Of a stretch of DNA of 64,000 nt, positions 33,464-42,922 are shown one piece after another (within the stretch, counting starts at the first letter, position 1; each line of letters begins with the position of its first letter). The notes below the pieces were generated by a model. The model was not told the DNA's origin. It was given only the letters and a program-made list of their open reading frames with translations, and ran no database searches. Origin of the DNA: Balneolaceae bacterium (GTDB lineage: Bacteria; Bacteroidota; Rhodothermia; Balneolales; Balneolaceae); contig REDA01000054.1 in the NCBI GenBank assembly GCA_007693745.1, positions 37,850 through 101,849 on the forward strand, read 5' to 3'. Made by a program: the position numbers and the translations under genes.

Positions 33464-35302
33464 ATGGCTTTGCAGAGTACATCAACACATACAAAGAGAT
33501 CGATCCGTTTTTTACAGATCATCGTCATTGGTGGTTTCATCATCATGATTGCGAGAATATTTCACCTGCAAATACTCGATTATGAAACCTATTCCCCTCT
33601 GAGTATGCAGAATTCCCTCAGGATGGAGATTGTGCATCCTGCCAGGGGACTGATACTTGATCGCAATGGAAAGATCATCGTGGAAAATCAACCCATCTTT
33701 ACAATCACTGTTACGCCGTCACGATTTAAATCTGAGAATTTGTCCCTGCTCGCTGAAATATTGCAGCTTGATCAGCAAGCTGTAGAAAACAGAATCCGCG
33801 AAGCGCAGCTTTTTTCCTGGCACAGAACATCCAAACTTTTCACGGATGTCTCATTTGATGTATTCTCTGCAATACAGGAGAATCTGTGGCAGCTCCCCGG
33901 CATTGGCCATATCATTGAAAGCAAGCGTTACTATCCTTCCGGAATCATTGCCTCACATATCAATGGTTACTTGCGTGAAGCTTCCAGGGAAGAGTATCTA
34001 GCTTCAGATTACATTATGCTGGGTGATCGCATTGGAAAGAGTGGTCTGGAGATGAGATATGAGAGCTATCTGAGGGGAGAGAGAGGAACCGAATATATTC
34101 GTGTGAATGCATTTGGGCAGTCCCTCGGCACCTACGACGGAGGTTCCCTGAACAGGCATCCTGTTAAGGGAGCCGATCTGATTACTACTCTGGATGGGTC
34201 ACTTCAGCTGCTTGCGGAAGAGCTGATGAAGAATAAACGGGGCGCACTTGTTGCCATGGATCCTCATACCGGCGGGATCTTAAGCCTTGTGAGTGCTCCT
34301 CAATTTGACCCTGACAGACTCGCAGGGCGACTGGATGTTCAGTACTGGCAAAATTTGAATACAGATACGGACACTCCGCTTTACAACAGAGCGATCTCTT
34401 CCCGGCAACCCCCCGGTTCAACATTTAAACCTTTTATGGGGATTATCGGATTGCATATGGGACTGATTACCCCTGAGCTTGAAATTTATAACCCCGGTTA
34501 TTACACACGGGGAAGACGTTATCATGATTTAGCCGATCCCGGTAACTACAACCTTGAAAAATCTATTGCCTTTTCGAGCAACACCTATTACTTCTGGATG
34601 ATGGATCGTATTGCTTCCAGAAGTATGCTTAACCAGTGGTCGGAGCTAATCAGGGATTTCGGCATGGGCCCCTTGAATCATATTGATCTTCCATTTGAAA
34701 GAACGGGAATTATTCCCGACAGCACCTACATGAATCAGACTTTCGGGGCAAGAAGATGGGGAATCGGAGATTTAATGAGCCTTGGCGTGGGCCAGGGAAT
34801 GGTTTCCGTTTCACCACTTCAAATGGCTGTTGCCACCTCGGTAATCGCTAATGGCGGGTACAGAATTCAGCCTCATCTTGTTCAGGCGGTCAGGGAAGCA
34901 GACGGTTCAATTGTCTACACAAACCCCGGCAGGGACAAAGTTGACTGGATTAAACCAGAGTATCTTGATGTAGTCACTGAAGGAATGAAATCTTCTGTAC
35001 TTCAGGGTGGAACCCGCTACTACGCGTATATGCCTCATATCGAAATAGCGGGCAAAACCGGAACTGCTCAAAACCCGCATGGAGAAAATCACGGTTGGTT
35101 TATTGCTTTTGCCCCGGCCGATGATCCTCAGATCGCCATCGCTGTGTTGATGGAAAATTCCGGATTTGGCTCCGTTTCCGCTTCACCGATCGCCTCGCTT
35201 CTGATCGAGCAATACCTTACGGGCACGACAACCCGTCAGCATATTAAAAATCATGTATTAAACTTTCGGCCCGCCGGAAGCGAGCCCCTGAGTGAGGAGT
35301 AG
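33464..35302 (+). CDS. mrdA: Penicillin-binding protein 2 (peptidoglycan transpeptidase)
   Basis: PBP2 is the elongasome DD-transpeptidase paired with RodA. The 612-aa protein has an N-terminal membrane anchor (about 18-35), the pedestal domain with HPARGLILDRNGKIIVENQP (about 57-76), then the transpeptidase domain with catalytic SxxK (PPGSTFKPF, about 321-329), SxN (SSNTYY) and KTG (GKTGTAQN, about 530). RodA follows directly, and the end of this gene carries the GAGGAG ribosome-binding site of rodA. Confidence 0.98.
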   Translation: MALQSTSTHTKRSIRFLQIIVIGGFIIMIARIFHLQILDYETYSPLSMQNSLRMEIVHPARGLILDRNGKIIVENQPIFTITVTPSRFKSENLSLLAEILQLDQQAVENRIREAQLFSWHRTSKLFTDVSFDVFSAIQENLWQLPGIGHIIESKRYYPSGIIASHINGYLREASREEYLASDYIMLGDRIGKSGLEMRYESYLRGERGTEYIRVNAFGQSLGTYDGGSLNRHPVKGADLITTLDGSLQLLAEELMKNKRGALVAMDPHTGGILSLVSAPQFDPDRLAGRLDVQYWQNLNTDTDTPLYNRAISSRQPPGSTFKPFMGIIGLHMGLITPELEIYNPGYYTRGRRYHDLADPGNYNLEKSIAFSSNTYYFWMMDRIASRSMLNQWSELIRDFGMGPLNHIDLPFERTGIIPDSTYMNQTFGARRWGIGDLMSLGVGQGMVSVSPLQMAVATSVIANGGYRIQPHLVQAVREADGSIVYTNPGRDKVDWIKPEYLDVVTEGMKSSVLQGGTRYYAYMPHIEIAGKTGTAQNPHGENHGWFIAFAPADDPQIAIAVLMENSGFGSVSASPIASLLIEQYLTGTTTRQHIKNHVLNFRPAGSEPLSEE

Positions 35303-35303
35303 A

Positions 35304-36551
35304 ATGGATAGAGGAGAATTCAACTGGACGGTACTGGCTGTCTGGGCAGGACTTCTGCTCTTTGGCCTTACTGCGATCTACAGCGCCACCCAAGGTCCTG
35401 TTTCTCAGTTTCTCCCCTCTTATATCACTAACAATTTTTCCCGTCAGGTTATCTGGGTTGTCATTTCAGGAGTTGTTTTAGCCGGAATTCTTTTCATACA
35501 GCCCAAAACTTTTCAAGAGGGTGCTTACATCTTCTACATTCTGGGAATCCTGCTGATGATCATTACGCTTTTTTTTGGCGTTGAAGTAAGCGGATCCAAA
35601 AGCTGGTTGAGAATTGGTCCGTTTAATATGCAGACCGGTGAATTCACCAAAATCACCACGATCCTTGCAGCGGCAACTTATCTGACCAGCAGGAGAAATA
35701 TCTCATCAGAAAATCTGAAAACAGCTGTTATTACTGTTCTCATTTTTCTTTTGCCGATACTCCTGCTCATTTTGCAAAATGAAGCAGGTGTCGCTATTGT
35801 CTATCTCGGGCTACTGCCAGTTGTCCTTTTCTGGTCCGGCCTTCCTTACGGTATCTCTCTGCTAATGGTTTCTCCGGCTATTGTAGGATACTTTACCGTG
35901 GTGGATATCAGATTGGGAATTATTTCAGCCGTGATACTCGGACTTGTTATTTTCCTTTTACAGAGAAGAACCTGGCTCACCGTTACATCCATTATTTTTG
36001 GAGCTCTTGTTATTATCGGTACTGAAGTAGCCCTGCATCAGGTACTCCAGCCTCATCAGAGAGCCAGGGTTGAAGCCTTCACAAATCCCTCTCTCGATCC
36101 GCTCGGATCCGGGTGGAATGTTCTGCAGGCTAAAACTGCGATCGGGTCAGGAGGCCTTTATGGAAAGGGTTTCATGGAAGGTACACAGACTCAGCTTCGT
36201 TTTCTTCCCGAGCAGTGGACTGATTTTATTTTTTGTGTCATCGGAGAAGAATTTGGGTTCATCGGAGCGTCAATACTTCTTACTCTCTATCTGCTTCTTT
36301 TTCTGAAACTTCTGAGTATGGTTGCCAATCATAAACACCCGTTTGCGCAGCTCTTTATTGTGAGTGTTACTTTCCTCTATTTTATGCACTTTTTAATCAA
36401 TGTTGGAAGTGCTACGGCACTTCTTCCGATTATCGGGATACCTCTTCCCTTCATCAGCTACGGAGGATCCGCATTCCTGACAAATACCATACTCCTCGCC
36501 ATCTGTCTGAATCTGGATATGAATAAGCGCTCAATGAGTATTTACCGATGA
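35304..36551 (+). CDS. rodA: RodA, SEDS-family peptidoglycan glycosyltransferase
   Basis: RodA polymerises lipid II during side-wall growth. The protein, 415 aa, has about ten membrane segments and family motifs GSKSWLRIGPFNMQTGEFTK (about 94-113), TQLRFLPEQWTDFIFCVIGEE and PLPFISYGGSAFLTN near the C-terminus. The ATG at 35304 is preferred over the in-frame GTG at 35292 because GAGGAG at 35294-35299 is well spaced for it. It ends convergent with rnhB and the coding ends overlap by 10 bp. Confidence 0.97.
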   Translation: MDRGEFNWTVLAVWAGLLLFGLTAIYSATQGPVSQFLPSYITNNFSRQVIWVVISGVVLAGILFIQPKTFQEGAYIFYILGILLMIITLFFGVEVSGSKSWLRIGPFNMQTGEFTKITTILAAATYLTSRRNISSENLKTAVITVLIFLLPILLLILQNEAGVAIVYLGLLPVVLFWSGLPYGISLLMVSPAIVGYFTVVDIRLGIISAVILGLVIFLLQRRTWLTVTSIIFGALVIIGTEVALHQVLQPHQRARVEAFTNPSLDPLGSGWNVLQAKTAIGSGGLYGKGFMEGTQTQLRFLPEQWTDFIFCVIGEEFGFIGASILLTLYLLLFLKLLSMVANHKHPFAQLFIVSVTFLYFMHFLINVGSATALLPIIGIPLPFISYGGSAFLTNTILLAICLNLDMNKRSMSIYR

Positions 36552-37177
36552 GTGTAAACATTTGTTGTTTTCAGATTAAAACTTCTCCTGTGGTATGGGG
36601 TTGATCCAAAGGATAAGAGCGCTTCATAGTGTTCTTTAGTGGGGTAGCCGACATTTTTATCCCAGCCAAATTCCGGATACACTTCATGAATTTTCATCAT
36701 CCACTCATCACGGTGCACTTTTGCAAGAATAGAGGCAGCCGCTATCGAAGCCGAGAGTGTATCTCCTTTAACAAGGCATGTGTGGGGCACCAGTGTATCC
36801 GGATAGCGGTTCCCGTCCACAAGCAGATAATCAGGCACAGCACCCTCACTATCTGCACACGCAGCCATCGCCTTGAGGGAGGCTTTTAAAATATTTATCT
36901 GATCAATCTCTTCTGAAGTACATTCGCTGACTATCCAGAATGACGCTTCACTGCGGATCTTAACAGCGAGTTCCTCCCTCTTATTCCTTGTCAGTTTTTT
37001 ACTGTCCTGTATCTCATTATGCAGATAGTTGTATGGTTCAATGATAACCCCGGCTGCAACTACAGGACCGCAAAGACAACCACGACCAACTTCATCAAGT
37101 CCCATCACTCTCTTGTATCCCTGATCCCAGAGCCGGTGTTCATTCTGATAGAGTTCGTTTTGTCTGACCGCATTCAT
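36542..37177 (-). CDS. rnhB: Ribonuclease HII
   Basis: RNase HII cuts RNA in RNA-DNA hybrids and starts removal of misincorporated ribonucleotides. The 211-aa protein has the metal-site motif GLDEVGRGCLCGPVVAA (about 25-41), ILKASLKAMAACADS, LLVDGNR with the third acidic residue, and ASILAKVHRDEWM. Its tail overlaps the end of rodA by 10 bp on the other strand. A strong terminator lies upstream between ompH and rnhB, so rnhB probably has its own promoter in the 147-bp gap. Confidence 0.97.
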   Translation of the reverse strand: MNAVRQNELYQNEHRLWDQGYKRVMGLDEVGRGCLCGPVVAAGVIIEPYNYLHNEIQDSKKLTRNKREELAVKIRSEASFWIVSECTSEEIDQINILKASLKAMAACADSEGAVPDYLLVDGNRYPDTLVPHTCLVKGDTLSASIAAASILAKVHRDEWMMKIHEVYPEFGWDKNVGYPTKEHYEALLSFGSTPYHRRSFNLKTTNVYTHR

Positions 37178-37222
37178 GATCTGGAATCCTGGTGAAAAAT
37201 AGATTTTCCGGTGCGCTGTTTT

Positions 37223-37257
37223 AAAAAAAAAGGCAATTGTACCGGATACAATTGCCT
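37223..37257 (-). terminator. Terminator ending the bamA-ompH transcript
   Basis: A perfect 11-bp stem (AGGCAATTGTA with TACAATTGCCT, 5-nt loop) is flanked on the left by eight A, which is a T run on the minus strand, and on the right by four T. It would stop leftward transcription from the ompH genes strongly and could also act rightward. Confidence 0.9.
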
Positions 37258-37324
37258 TTTCAGTAAATTCATTCGCCTGATTATCACACTCAGTACGTCG
37301 AAACCATTTTTAGATAAACAGGGA

Positions 37325-37870
37325 TCAAATACCCAGATCGTCCATAACGGCATCTGTAATATCGTGTTCTGCCTGTACCTGAGGCGATACATAGAGAATG
37401 ATTACATCACCTGTCGATGTGGTCGTATTCAGCACATAATCAAGACCACGGGCTTCAGCAACTCTGTTAATTGACTCCTGAATTTGCTGTAACAAGGGGG
37501 ACATCAAGGTAGCTCTCTGCTGCTGGAGTTCTCTTTCCGCATCGTTTGACAGCTGACGAAATTCCATGTCCATTCGGGTCAGGCGCTCCTCTTCAGCCTG
37601 TCTTGCCTGTTCAGAGATCACACCTACTTTTTGCTGATAGAGCTCGATTTCAGTCTGAAGTTCTCTCTGCTTTTCAATAAGTTCTCGTTCTTTTCGCTCA
37701 GCAAAGTTCTGGAGACGCTGTTGGACAGCTCTCATCTCAGGCATTCGGTCCAGTATAGCCCTTGGCTCCACAAATCCAATTTTCATGTCCTGAGCAACAG
37801 CTGCCGGCGAAGTAAGTGCAGATACCAAAAGAGCTATTGCAAAAATGGGGAGTATGCTTAATTTTTTCAT
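37325..37870 (-). CDS. OmpH/Skp-family periplasmic chaperone (third of three)
   Basis: The protein, about 181 aa, has a signal peptide (MKKLSILPIFAIALL, cleavage near AAVAQ), then the OmpH/Skp pattern: KIGFVEPRAILDRMPEMR, a long charged coiled coil (about 45-130) and a C-terminal DYVLNTTTSTGDVIILY strand. Skp-type chaperones hold unfolded outer-membrane proteins. The ATG at 37870 is chosen because the signal starts there; an upstream ATG at 37894 adds eight residues. It is 24 bp after the second paralogue and is followed by the terminator. Confidence 0.93.
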   Translation of the reverse strand: MKKLSILPIFAIALLVSALTSPAAVAQDMKIGFVEPRAILDRMPEMRAVQQRLQNFAERKERELIEKQRELQTEIELYQQKVGVISEQARQAEEERLTRMDMEFRQLSNDAERELQQQRATLMSPLLQQIQESINRVAEARGLDYVLNTTTSTGDVIILYVSPQVQAEHDITDAVMDDLGI

Positions 37871-37894
37871 AGTGTATTTAGTAGGATTGATCAA

Positions 37895-38422
37895 TTAATT
37901 CTGTGTTAGATATTGTATAACTCTTTCTGTGATGTCCGGTGCCCGCCGGGAAGAATAATAGACAATTGGATCGCCGGTGTTTGATGTTTTATTAATAACG
38001 AAATCGAGTCCCAGTTCCGCAGAAACCTCTGCCATCGCATTTTCAACTCTTTGAAGCAGGGGACTGAAAAGCTCATTCTGACGGTTTTGAATCTGTCGTT
38101 CAATCAGCATTTGTAAGTTATTGAGTTCCTCCTGAATCTCAGTTAGCCGAATCTCTTCATTTTGCTGGTCACTTTCACTAAGACTGCCTGCTTCCACGGC
38201 TTCAGCGTATGCTGTGACTTCAGCAAGCCAATTCTGATAGCGGTTTTGAAAAGTGGTTTGCCTCTGCTGAATGAAATTTTCAAGTTCGCTCTGCACCTGA
38301 GCAGCTTCCGGCAGTGAATCAAGTACAAGATCCGGATCCATCACTCCAACTTTTAACTGAGCCGACAGCGCAACAGGCAGTGTTAAAAGCAGAAATAAAA
38401 ATAGTAGTTTTTTCATTGTCAT
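37895..38422 (-). CDS. OmpH/Skp-family periplasmic chaperone (second of three)
   Basis: The 175-aa protein has a Sec signal (MKKLLFLFLLLTLPVALSAQ, in part) followed by KVGVMDPDLVLDSLPEAA, a long Gln/Glu-rich coiled coil, and LDFVINKTSNTGDPIVYYS. This is the same architecture as its neighbours. An ATG 6 bp further in (38416) is the likelier start. It probably forms trimers that receive outer-membrane proteins and hand them to BamA, encoded upstream in the same run. Confidence 0.92.
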   Translation of the reverse strand: MTMKKLLFLFLLLTLPVALSAQLKVGVMDPDLVLDSLPEAAQVQSELENFIQQRQTTFQNRYQNWLAEVTAYAEAVEAGSLSESDQQNEEIRLTEIQEELNNLQMLIERQIQNRQNELFSPLLQRVENAMAEVSAELGLDFVINKTSNTGDPIVYYSSRRAPDITERVIQYLTQN

Positions 38423-38455
38423 TTATTTTTGTGCCAAATTTAAGATTTATATCTG

Positions 38456-38995
38456 TCAATTTCCTGTATCACCCAACCCCAATTCTAACATCACTTCACG
38501 GGTAAGGTTCCATCTTTGATTAACGTGCAAAAAACGTGAATCCTGTGATCTGTCGAATACAAAATCATAGTTATCTCGCTGAGCAATTCTTTGAACCGCA
38601 TCGAATAGCTCCCGTTGGATGGGTTCCAGCAGATCCTGCTGCAAAGTGAAATAATCCCCGGCCGGGCCAAATTTTTCGGCTATGAGCTGCTCAATGGAGT
38701 GTTGTTTTTGCTGTATTTCTATCATTCTTTGATCTCTGATCTCATCGGTAAAAAGAATTTCCCGTGCTTCAAAATCTCTTATCATCTCCGACAGTTCATT
38801 TTCCATGGTCCTGATTTCCTGATTCCAGCCTTCACTCAGAAGCGACAGGCGTTGCTCGATACCTGAGTACTCGGGCATTTCTCTCAGAATAAGATCAGAA
38901 TCAATAAATCCGATCTTCTGATTCTGAGCATGCAGGTTCGTTGCCAGTACCAGGGTCAGAGTCAGAACCGGAATGTGAAATAACTCTTTCTTCAT
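38456..38995 (-). CDS. OmpH/Skp-family periplasmic chaperone (first of three)
   Basis: The 179-aa protein has a signal peptide ending near LHAQ (about residue 24), then KIGFIDSDLILREMPEYS, a charged coiled coil (about 45-130), and YDFVFDRSQDSRFLHVN. It starts 3 bp after the bamA stop, which fits co-expression with the outer-membrane insertion machine. It is the most diverged of the three paralogues; its C-terminus lacks the usual TGD/Y strand. Confidence 0.9.
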   Translation of the reverse strand: MKKELFHIPVLTLTLVLATNLHAQNQKIGFIDSDLILREMPEYSGIEQRLSLLSEGWNQEIRTMENELSEMIRDFEAREILFTDEIRDQRMIEIQQKQHSIEQLIAEKFGPAGDYFTLQQDLLEPIQRELFDAVQRIAQRDNYDFVFDRSQDSRFLHVNQRWNLTREVMLELGLGDTGN

Positions 38996-38998
38996 ATC

Positions 38999-41512
38999 TC
39001 AGAAAGGTGCTCCGATATTAAAGAGGAACTCCCATTGACCTCCCTGCAATCCGCTCCCTTCGGTAGAAGCCGGAGTTCCGTCAAATCTGTAACCATAGCT
39101 TAGATCAATCAAACCAAGAATCGGAAGAAATATTCGGGTACCAAAGCCTGCGGCTCTTTTTAAGCTGAAGGGATCGTACTCAGCAAGGTTGTTAAAAGCG
39201 TTACCCGCATCCATGAAGAGATAGGGAATCAGCTGAAGTTGTTCCGAGTTGACAGCCGGATACCGGAGCTCCAGTGAGTACTTATTGTATACCCGACCCC
39301 CAACCAGATTCTGATTTTCATCCAGCGGACTGATCACTCCATTAAATCCGCCGGGGAAACCCCGCATATCGATATTATCGTTCAGGAAGTTCTGACGTTG
39401 CTGCAACTGTGTACCACCAATAAAAAATCGCTGGAAATTACTCTGCTTATTATCGCTGAAATATCCCATATACCCATATTCAGCGGTAGCACTCAGCACA
39501 AGCCTGCTGAAAATGGTATGGTGATGCTGATAGTCCGATCTCAGCTTATAGAATTGATTAAAACCCGGTACCGGCAGTGCAAATTCAGCCGATGCTGAAA
39601 ATCTTGAACCGCTTCTCGGAGAGATTGGGTTGTCTGTCGAGTTTCTTTCAATCACCTGTCTGAGTGTGAGCAGGTTTGCGCGTCCATCATCAAAAATATT
39701 ACTGAACCCAAGCACATTGTATCGACTGTAGGAGAGAATAAAGCGCTGGGTAAAAAGATCATCCGGCCACTGGAGTCTTCTCCCGATACTCACACTGGCA
39801 TTGAAAAGCTCATTTCTGCGATCAGGCTGGTCAGCAGCCCCAAAAAAGTTGAATGTCCGAATCCGTGAAAAATTCAGAAAATCGTATGAAAGACTTACGC
39901 CCAATGATGTGGGGCGGCCACGAAGCCATGGTTCTGTAAAGCTGAAATTATAGCTTTGATATCCTCGTCCTGTTACCTGCACACCCAGTGAAAGCCGTTG
40001 CCCGTCACCTGAGGGAATTGGGCTCCAGCCTCCCGGTTCGAAAATCCTTCGGGCCGAGAAATTATTGAAGTTGACACGTGCGGCCAGGATAATTCCGATC
40101 TGTCTTCCACCAAAGCCTCCGGAAAACTCAAAGTTATCCGTTCCCTGTGTTTCATCCAGACCGTATATAATGTCAACCGTTTGATTTTCAATATCAGGTT
40201 GTAAATCGGGGGAAATACCTTCCGGATTAAAATAACCAAGTTGAGCAAGCTCACGAATAGAACGTACGATTGCCGAACGGCTGTAGGTCTGACCTGGAGC
40301 CGTTCGAATTGTCCTTCTGACTACATCGTCGTGAGTTTTCACATTCCCATGGAATGAGACTCTTCGAATGGTTGCGATTTCATTTTCAACGATCTCGAAG
40401 GAAACGTCAACCGAGTCTCCGTCAACAAACTGCAGGTCATAATCGATACCAAAGAAGAGATAGCCGATATTTTCATACAAGCTGCGGATATCACCTTCAT
40501 CGCGCCGGTAAGAGAGGTTTTCATTAAACCTCGAATCATCAAAAATATCTCCTTTTTCAAATCCGAAGAAAAAGGTGAGTTGTTCGTCACTGTAAACAGT
40601 ATTGCCTTCCCATTCAATATTCCGTATCCGATACTGCGGCCCTTCCTCTATATTAAGATCGAAGAATACCCCCTGCTTTCGCCTCCAGTCATCAACATAC
40701 ACAGTGTCAGCCAGTACCCTCACATCCAGGAATCCATTGTCGCGGTAAAACTGAATCACATTACTGATTCCTTCCTGATATTCATCCCGGGTGTACACAT
40801 GTCTCTTGAATATTCTCCACCAGCGATCCTGCTTTATCGTGGAAAACTCTTTTCTGATTTTCCGCTCTGAAAATGTGTTGTTTCCCGTAAAGCTGATCTC
40901 CCTTACTTTGGTACGTTCACCCGGATTGATATCAAAGGTAATCGTCACGCGGTTTCTGTCATCACCGCTCAGTTCTTCATATACATCAATACGGGTCCCC
41001 CAGTACCCCTTCTCCCTGTAGTATCGCCGGATTGTACTGAGAGCCTGTTCTCTGACTGAGGTGGTTACGGCAAAACCAGAGAGGAGATTGAGCTGCTCCC
41101 TGAGTTCCCTTCTTTCAGATCGTTTCACACCTTCGATTTCATATCTCTGCAGCCTTGGCTGTTCCTGTACACGAATCTCAATATTCACTCCGTTGCTGCC
41201 AACTCTCTGATGAAAAATCTGTACATCAGAAAAAATCCCGGTTCGGTAGAGTTGCCGAATCGCGTGTGCGATGTCGTCACCGGGAATCTGAATGGCATTT
41301 CCAACCTGTAATCCGCTGCTGCTCAGAAGAAACTGCTCCCGGCCGGTTACCAATCCCGTAAAGGTGACCTCTCTTATGATGTATTGTGCCGGAGGGTTTA
41401 ATGCAGGATCCTGAATTATTAATCTGTTGCTATCCTGTGCCTCTGCAGGCGACAGCATGATCCCTGTAAACAGAAAGAGCAGTAAAAAAAAGACGGGCTT
41501 TAGTCTGAACAC
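38999..41512 (-). CDS. bamA: Outer-membrane protein assembly factor BamA
   Basis: BamA inserts beta-barrel proteins into the outer membrane. The 837-aa protein has a signal peptide (cleavage near SPAEAQ, about residue 26), POTRA domains covering roughly 40-440 (for example EVTFTGLVTGREQFL and REISFTGNNTFSERKIRKEF), and a 16-strand barrel ending in a C-terminal strand with final Phe (FLFNIGAPF). The family segment GGTQLQQRQNFL and GFPGG occur in the barrel. It follows uppS after 20 bp and is followed by three ompH genes. Confidence 0.98.
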   Translation of the reverse strand: MFRLKPVFFLLLFLFTGIMLSPAEAQDSNRLIIQDPALNPPAQYIIREVTFTGLVTGREQFLLSSSGLQVGNAIQIPGDDIAHAIRQLYRTGIFSDVQIFHQRVGSNGVNIEIRVQEQPRLQRYEIEGVKRSERRELREQLNLLSGFAVTTSVREQALSTIRRYYREKGYWGTRIDVYEELSGDDRNRVTITFDINPGERTKVREISFTGNNTFSERKIRKEFSTIKQDRWWRIFKRHVYTRDEYQEGISNVIQFYRDNGFLDVRVLADTVYVDDWRRKQGVFFDLNIEEGPQYRIRNIEWEGNTVYSDEQLTFFFGFEKGDIFDDSRFNENLSYRRDEGDIRSLYENIGYLFFGIDYDLQFVDGDSVDVSFEIVENEIATIRRVSFHGNVKTHDDVVRRTIRTAPGQTYSRSAIVRSIRELAQLGYFNPEGISPDLQPDIENQTVDIIYGLDETQGTDNFEFSGGFGGRQIGIILAARVNFNNFSARRIFEPGGWSPIPSGDGQRLSLGVQVTGRGYQSYNFSFTEPWLRGRPTSLGVSLSYDFLNFSRIRTFNFFGAADQPDRRNELFNASVSIGRRLQWPDDLFTQRFILSYSRYNVLGFSNIFDDGRANLLTLRQVIERNSTDNPISPRSGSRFSASAEFALPVPGFNQFYKLRSDYQHHHTIFSRLVLSATAEYGYMGYFSDNKQSNFQRFFIGGTQLQQRQNFLNDNIDMRGFPGGFNGVISPLDENQNLVGGRVYNKYSLELRYPAVNSEQLQLIPYLFMDAGNAFNNLAEYDPFSLKRAAGFGTRIFLPILGLIDLSYGYRFDGTPASTEGSGLQGGQWEFLFNIGAPF

Positions 41513-41532
41513 GTTAAAATCTATTCTGCGGT

Positions 41533-42360
41533 TTATGATCTGATTTGGTCTATAACTGTTGAGGCAAGGCTTTTGTTATGCCCGTTTTTAACTTTCCCAA
41601 ATCTGCGGTCACGTTTTTGAAAAGAAGTGATAGCTTCATACAGCTCATCTCTTCTGAAATCAGGCCAGTAAGTCTGAGTAATATAGAGTTCTGAATAGGC
41701 CAGCTGCCACAGAAGAAAATTACTGATACGGAACTCGCCACTGGTTCTGATGATCAGGTCAGGATCGGGTATCTGAGCTGTGGATAAATAGGAGCTGATA
41801 AGATGGTCATTAATTTCTTCAGACAGCACTTTACCAGCTGCCACATCCTCGGCAATGTGCTTCACGGCTTCGGTGATATCCCATCTTCCGGAATAACTGA
41901 GTGCCAGGCAGAGCTGCATTCTCTCTTTAGATTCAGTAAGCTCCTTTACTTCCTGAAGCTGAATCTGACACTTTTTCGGGAGCCTTTCGATCTGACCAAT
42001 CGTAACCAGGCGGATATTGTTGCGTATGAGCCGGTCGGCTTCATCCCGCAGAGCCTGTACAAGCAGTTTCATCAATCCGTTAACTTCAGCAGAAGGACGA
42101 TTCCAGTTTTCTGTTGAAAAAGCGTAAAGTGTCAGATATTTCACTCCAAGCTGGGCACACGATTCAGTAACATCCCGAACGGATTCAACTCCGGCTTTAT
42201 GTCCATGCAACCTGATGTTCCCTTTTTTTTGTGCCCATCGCCCATTCCCATCCATGATGATCGCGATATGCTGAGGAATAGATCCGAATTCTTTGATCTT
42301 CTGCTGAATCTCAAAGTCTTCCGGAGACTGCTTCCCGTCGGTATGTTCAGATTGCTTCAT
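41533..42360 (-). CDS. uppS: Isoprenyl (undecaprenyl diphosphate) synthase
   Basis: UppS makes the C55 lipid carrier for peptidoglycan and surface polysaccharides. The 275-aa cis-prenyltransferase has HIAIIMDGNGRWAQKKG (about 33-49) with the catalytic Asp, LTLYAFSTENWNRP (about 76-89) and the C-terminal DPDLIIRTSGEFRISNFLLW, where the family's RxSGExR motif is intact. It lies 58 bp after ribH and directly upstream of bamA. Confidence 0.98.
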   Translation of the reverse strand: MKQSEHTDGKQSPEDFEIQQKIKEFGSIPQHIAIIMDGNGRWAQKKGNIRLHGHKAGVESVRDVTESCAQLGVKYLTLYAFSTENWNRPSAEVNGLMKLLVQALRDEADRLIRNNIRLVTIGQIERLPKKCQIQLQEVKELTESKERMQLCLALSYSGRWDITEAVKHIAEDVAAGKVLSEEINDHLISSYLSTAQIPDPDLIIRTSGEFRISNFLLWQLAYSELYITQTYWPDFRRDELYEAITSFQKRDRRFGKVKNGHNKSLASTVIDQIRS

Positions 42361-42418
42361 TTCTTTACAATTCGTAAACCTTATTAGCTTTGAATATTAT
42401 CCTAAATATACGCCGAAT

Positions 42419-42922
42419 TCAAGATTTTTTTACACTCCCCAAATTCTTTACAGTCTGCTTCAGTACCATCATATCACAAAGTGCCAAAGCTGCTTCAGCA
42501 CCTTTATTTCCCTTATCTGTACTTGCACGCTCTGTGGCCTGCTCTACCGTATCGGTTGTAAGCACACCAAATGAGACCGGTTTCCCTGTATCAAGATTCA
42601 GGTCTGTGAGTCCGCGTGTTACCGAGTCACACACATAATCAAAGTGAGGAGTCCCGCCGCGGATCACGGCTCCGATAGCCACAACACCATCACAGCTCAG
42701 TTCATCCAGGCACCATTTACAGGCCAGCGGCAGTTCAAATGCTCCTGGACACCTGAGCTGGTAAATATTCTCTTTTTTAATTCCTTTGGACTGAAGAGTC
42801 TGAACTGCAGATTCCATCATTTCGTCTGTAATAGATGAGTTCCATCTGGCCGCAACCACAGCTATATTCAGCTGCATCCATACAGGTTCCGTCAGCTCCG
42901 TCTCTTTTTTATTTTTTTCCAT
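42419..42922 (-). CDS. ribH: 6,7-dimethyl-8-ribityllumazine synthase
   Basis: RibH condenses 5-amino-6-ribitylaminouracil with dihydroxybutanone phosphate, the penultimate step of riboflavin synthesis. The 167-aa protein shows AVVAARWNSSITDEMM (about 22-37), CPGAFELPLACKW, AIGAVIRGGTPHFDYVCDS with the catalytic His, and SFGVLTTDTVEQATERA. Its first 14 bases overlap the end of the PHP gene, an unusually long overlap suggesting coupling. The rest of the riboflavin genes are not here. Confidence 0.97.
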   Translation of the reverse strand: MEKNKKETELTEPVWMQLNIAVVAARWNSSITDEMMESAVQTLQSKGIKKENIYQLRCPGAFELPLACKWCLDELSCDGVVAIGAVIRGGTPHFDYVCDSVTRGLTDLNLDTGKPVSFGVLTTDTVEQATERASTDKGNKGAEAALALCDMMVLKQTVKNLGSVKKS

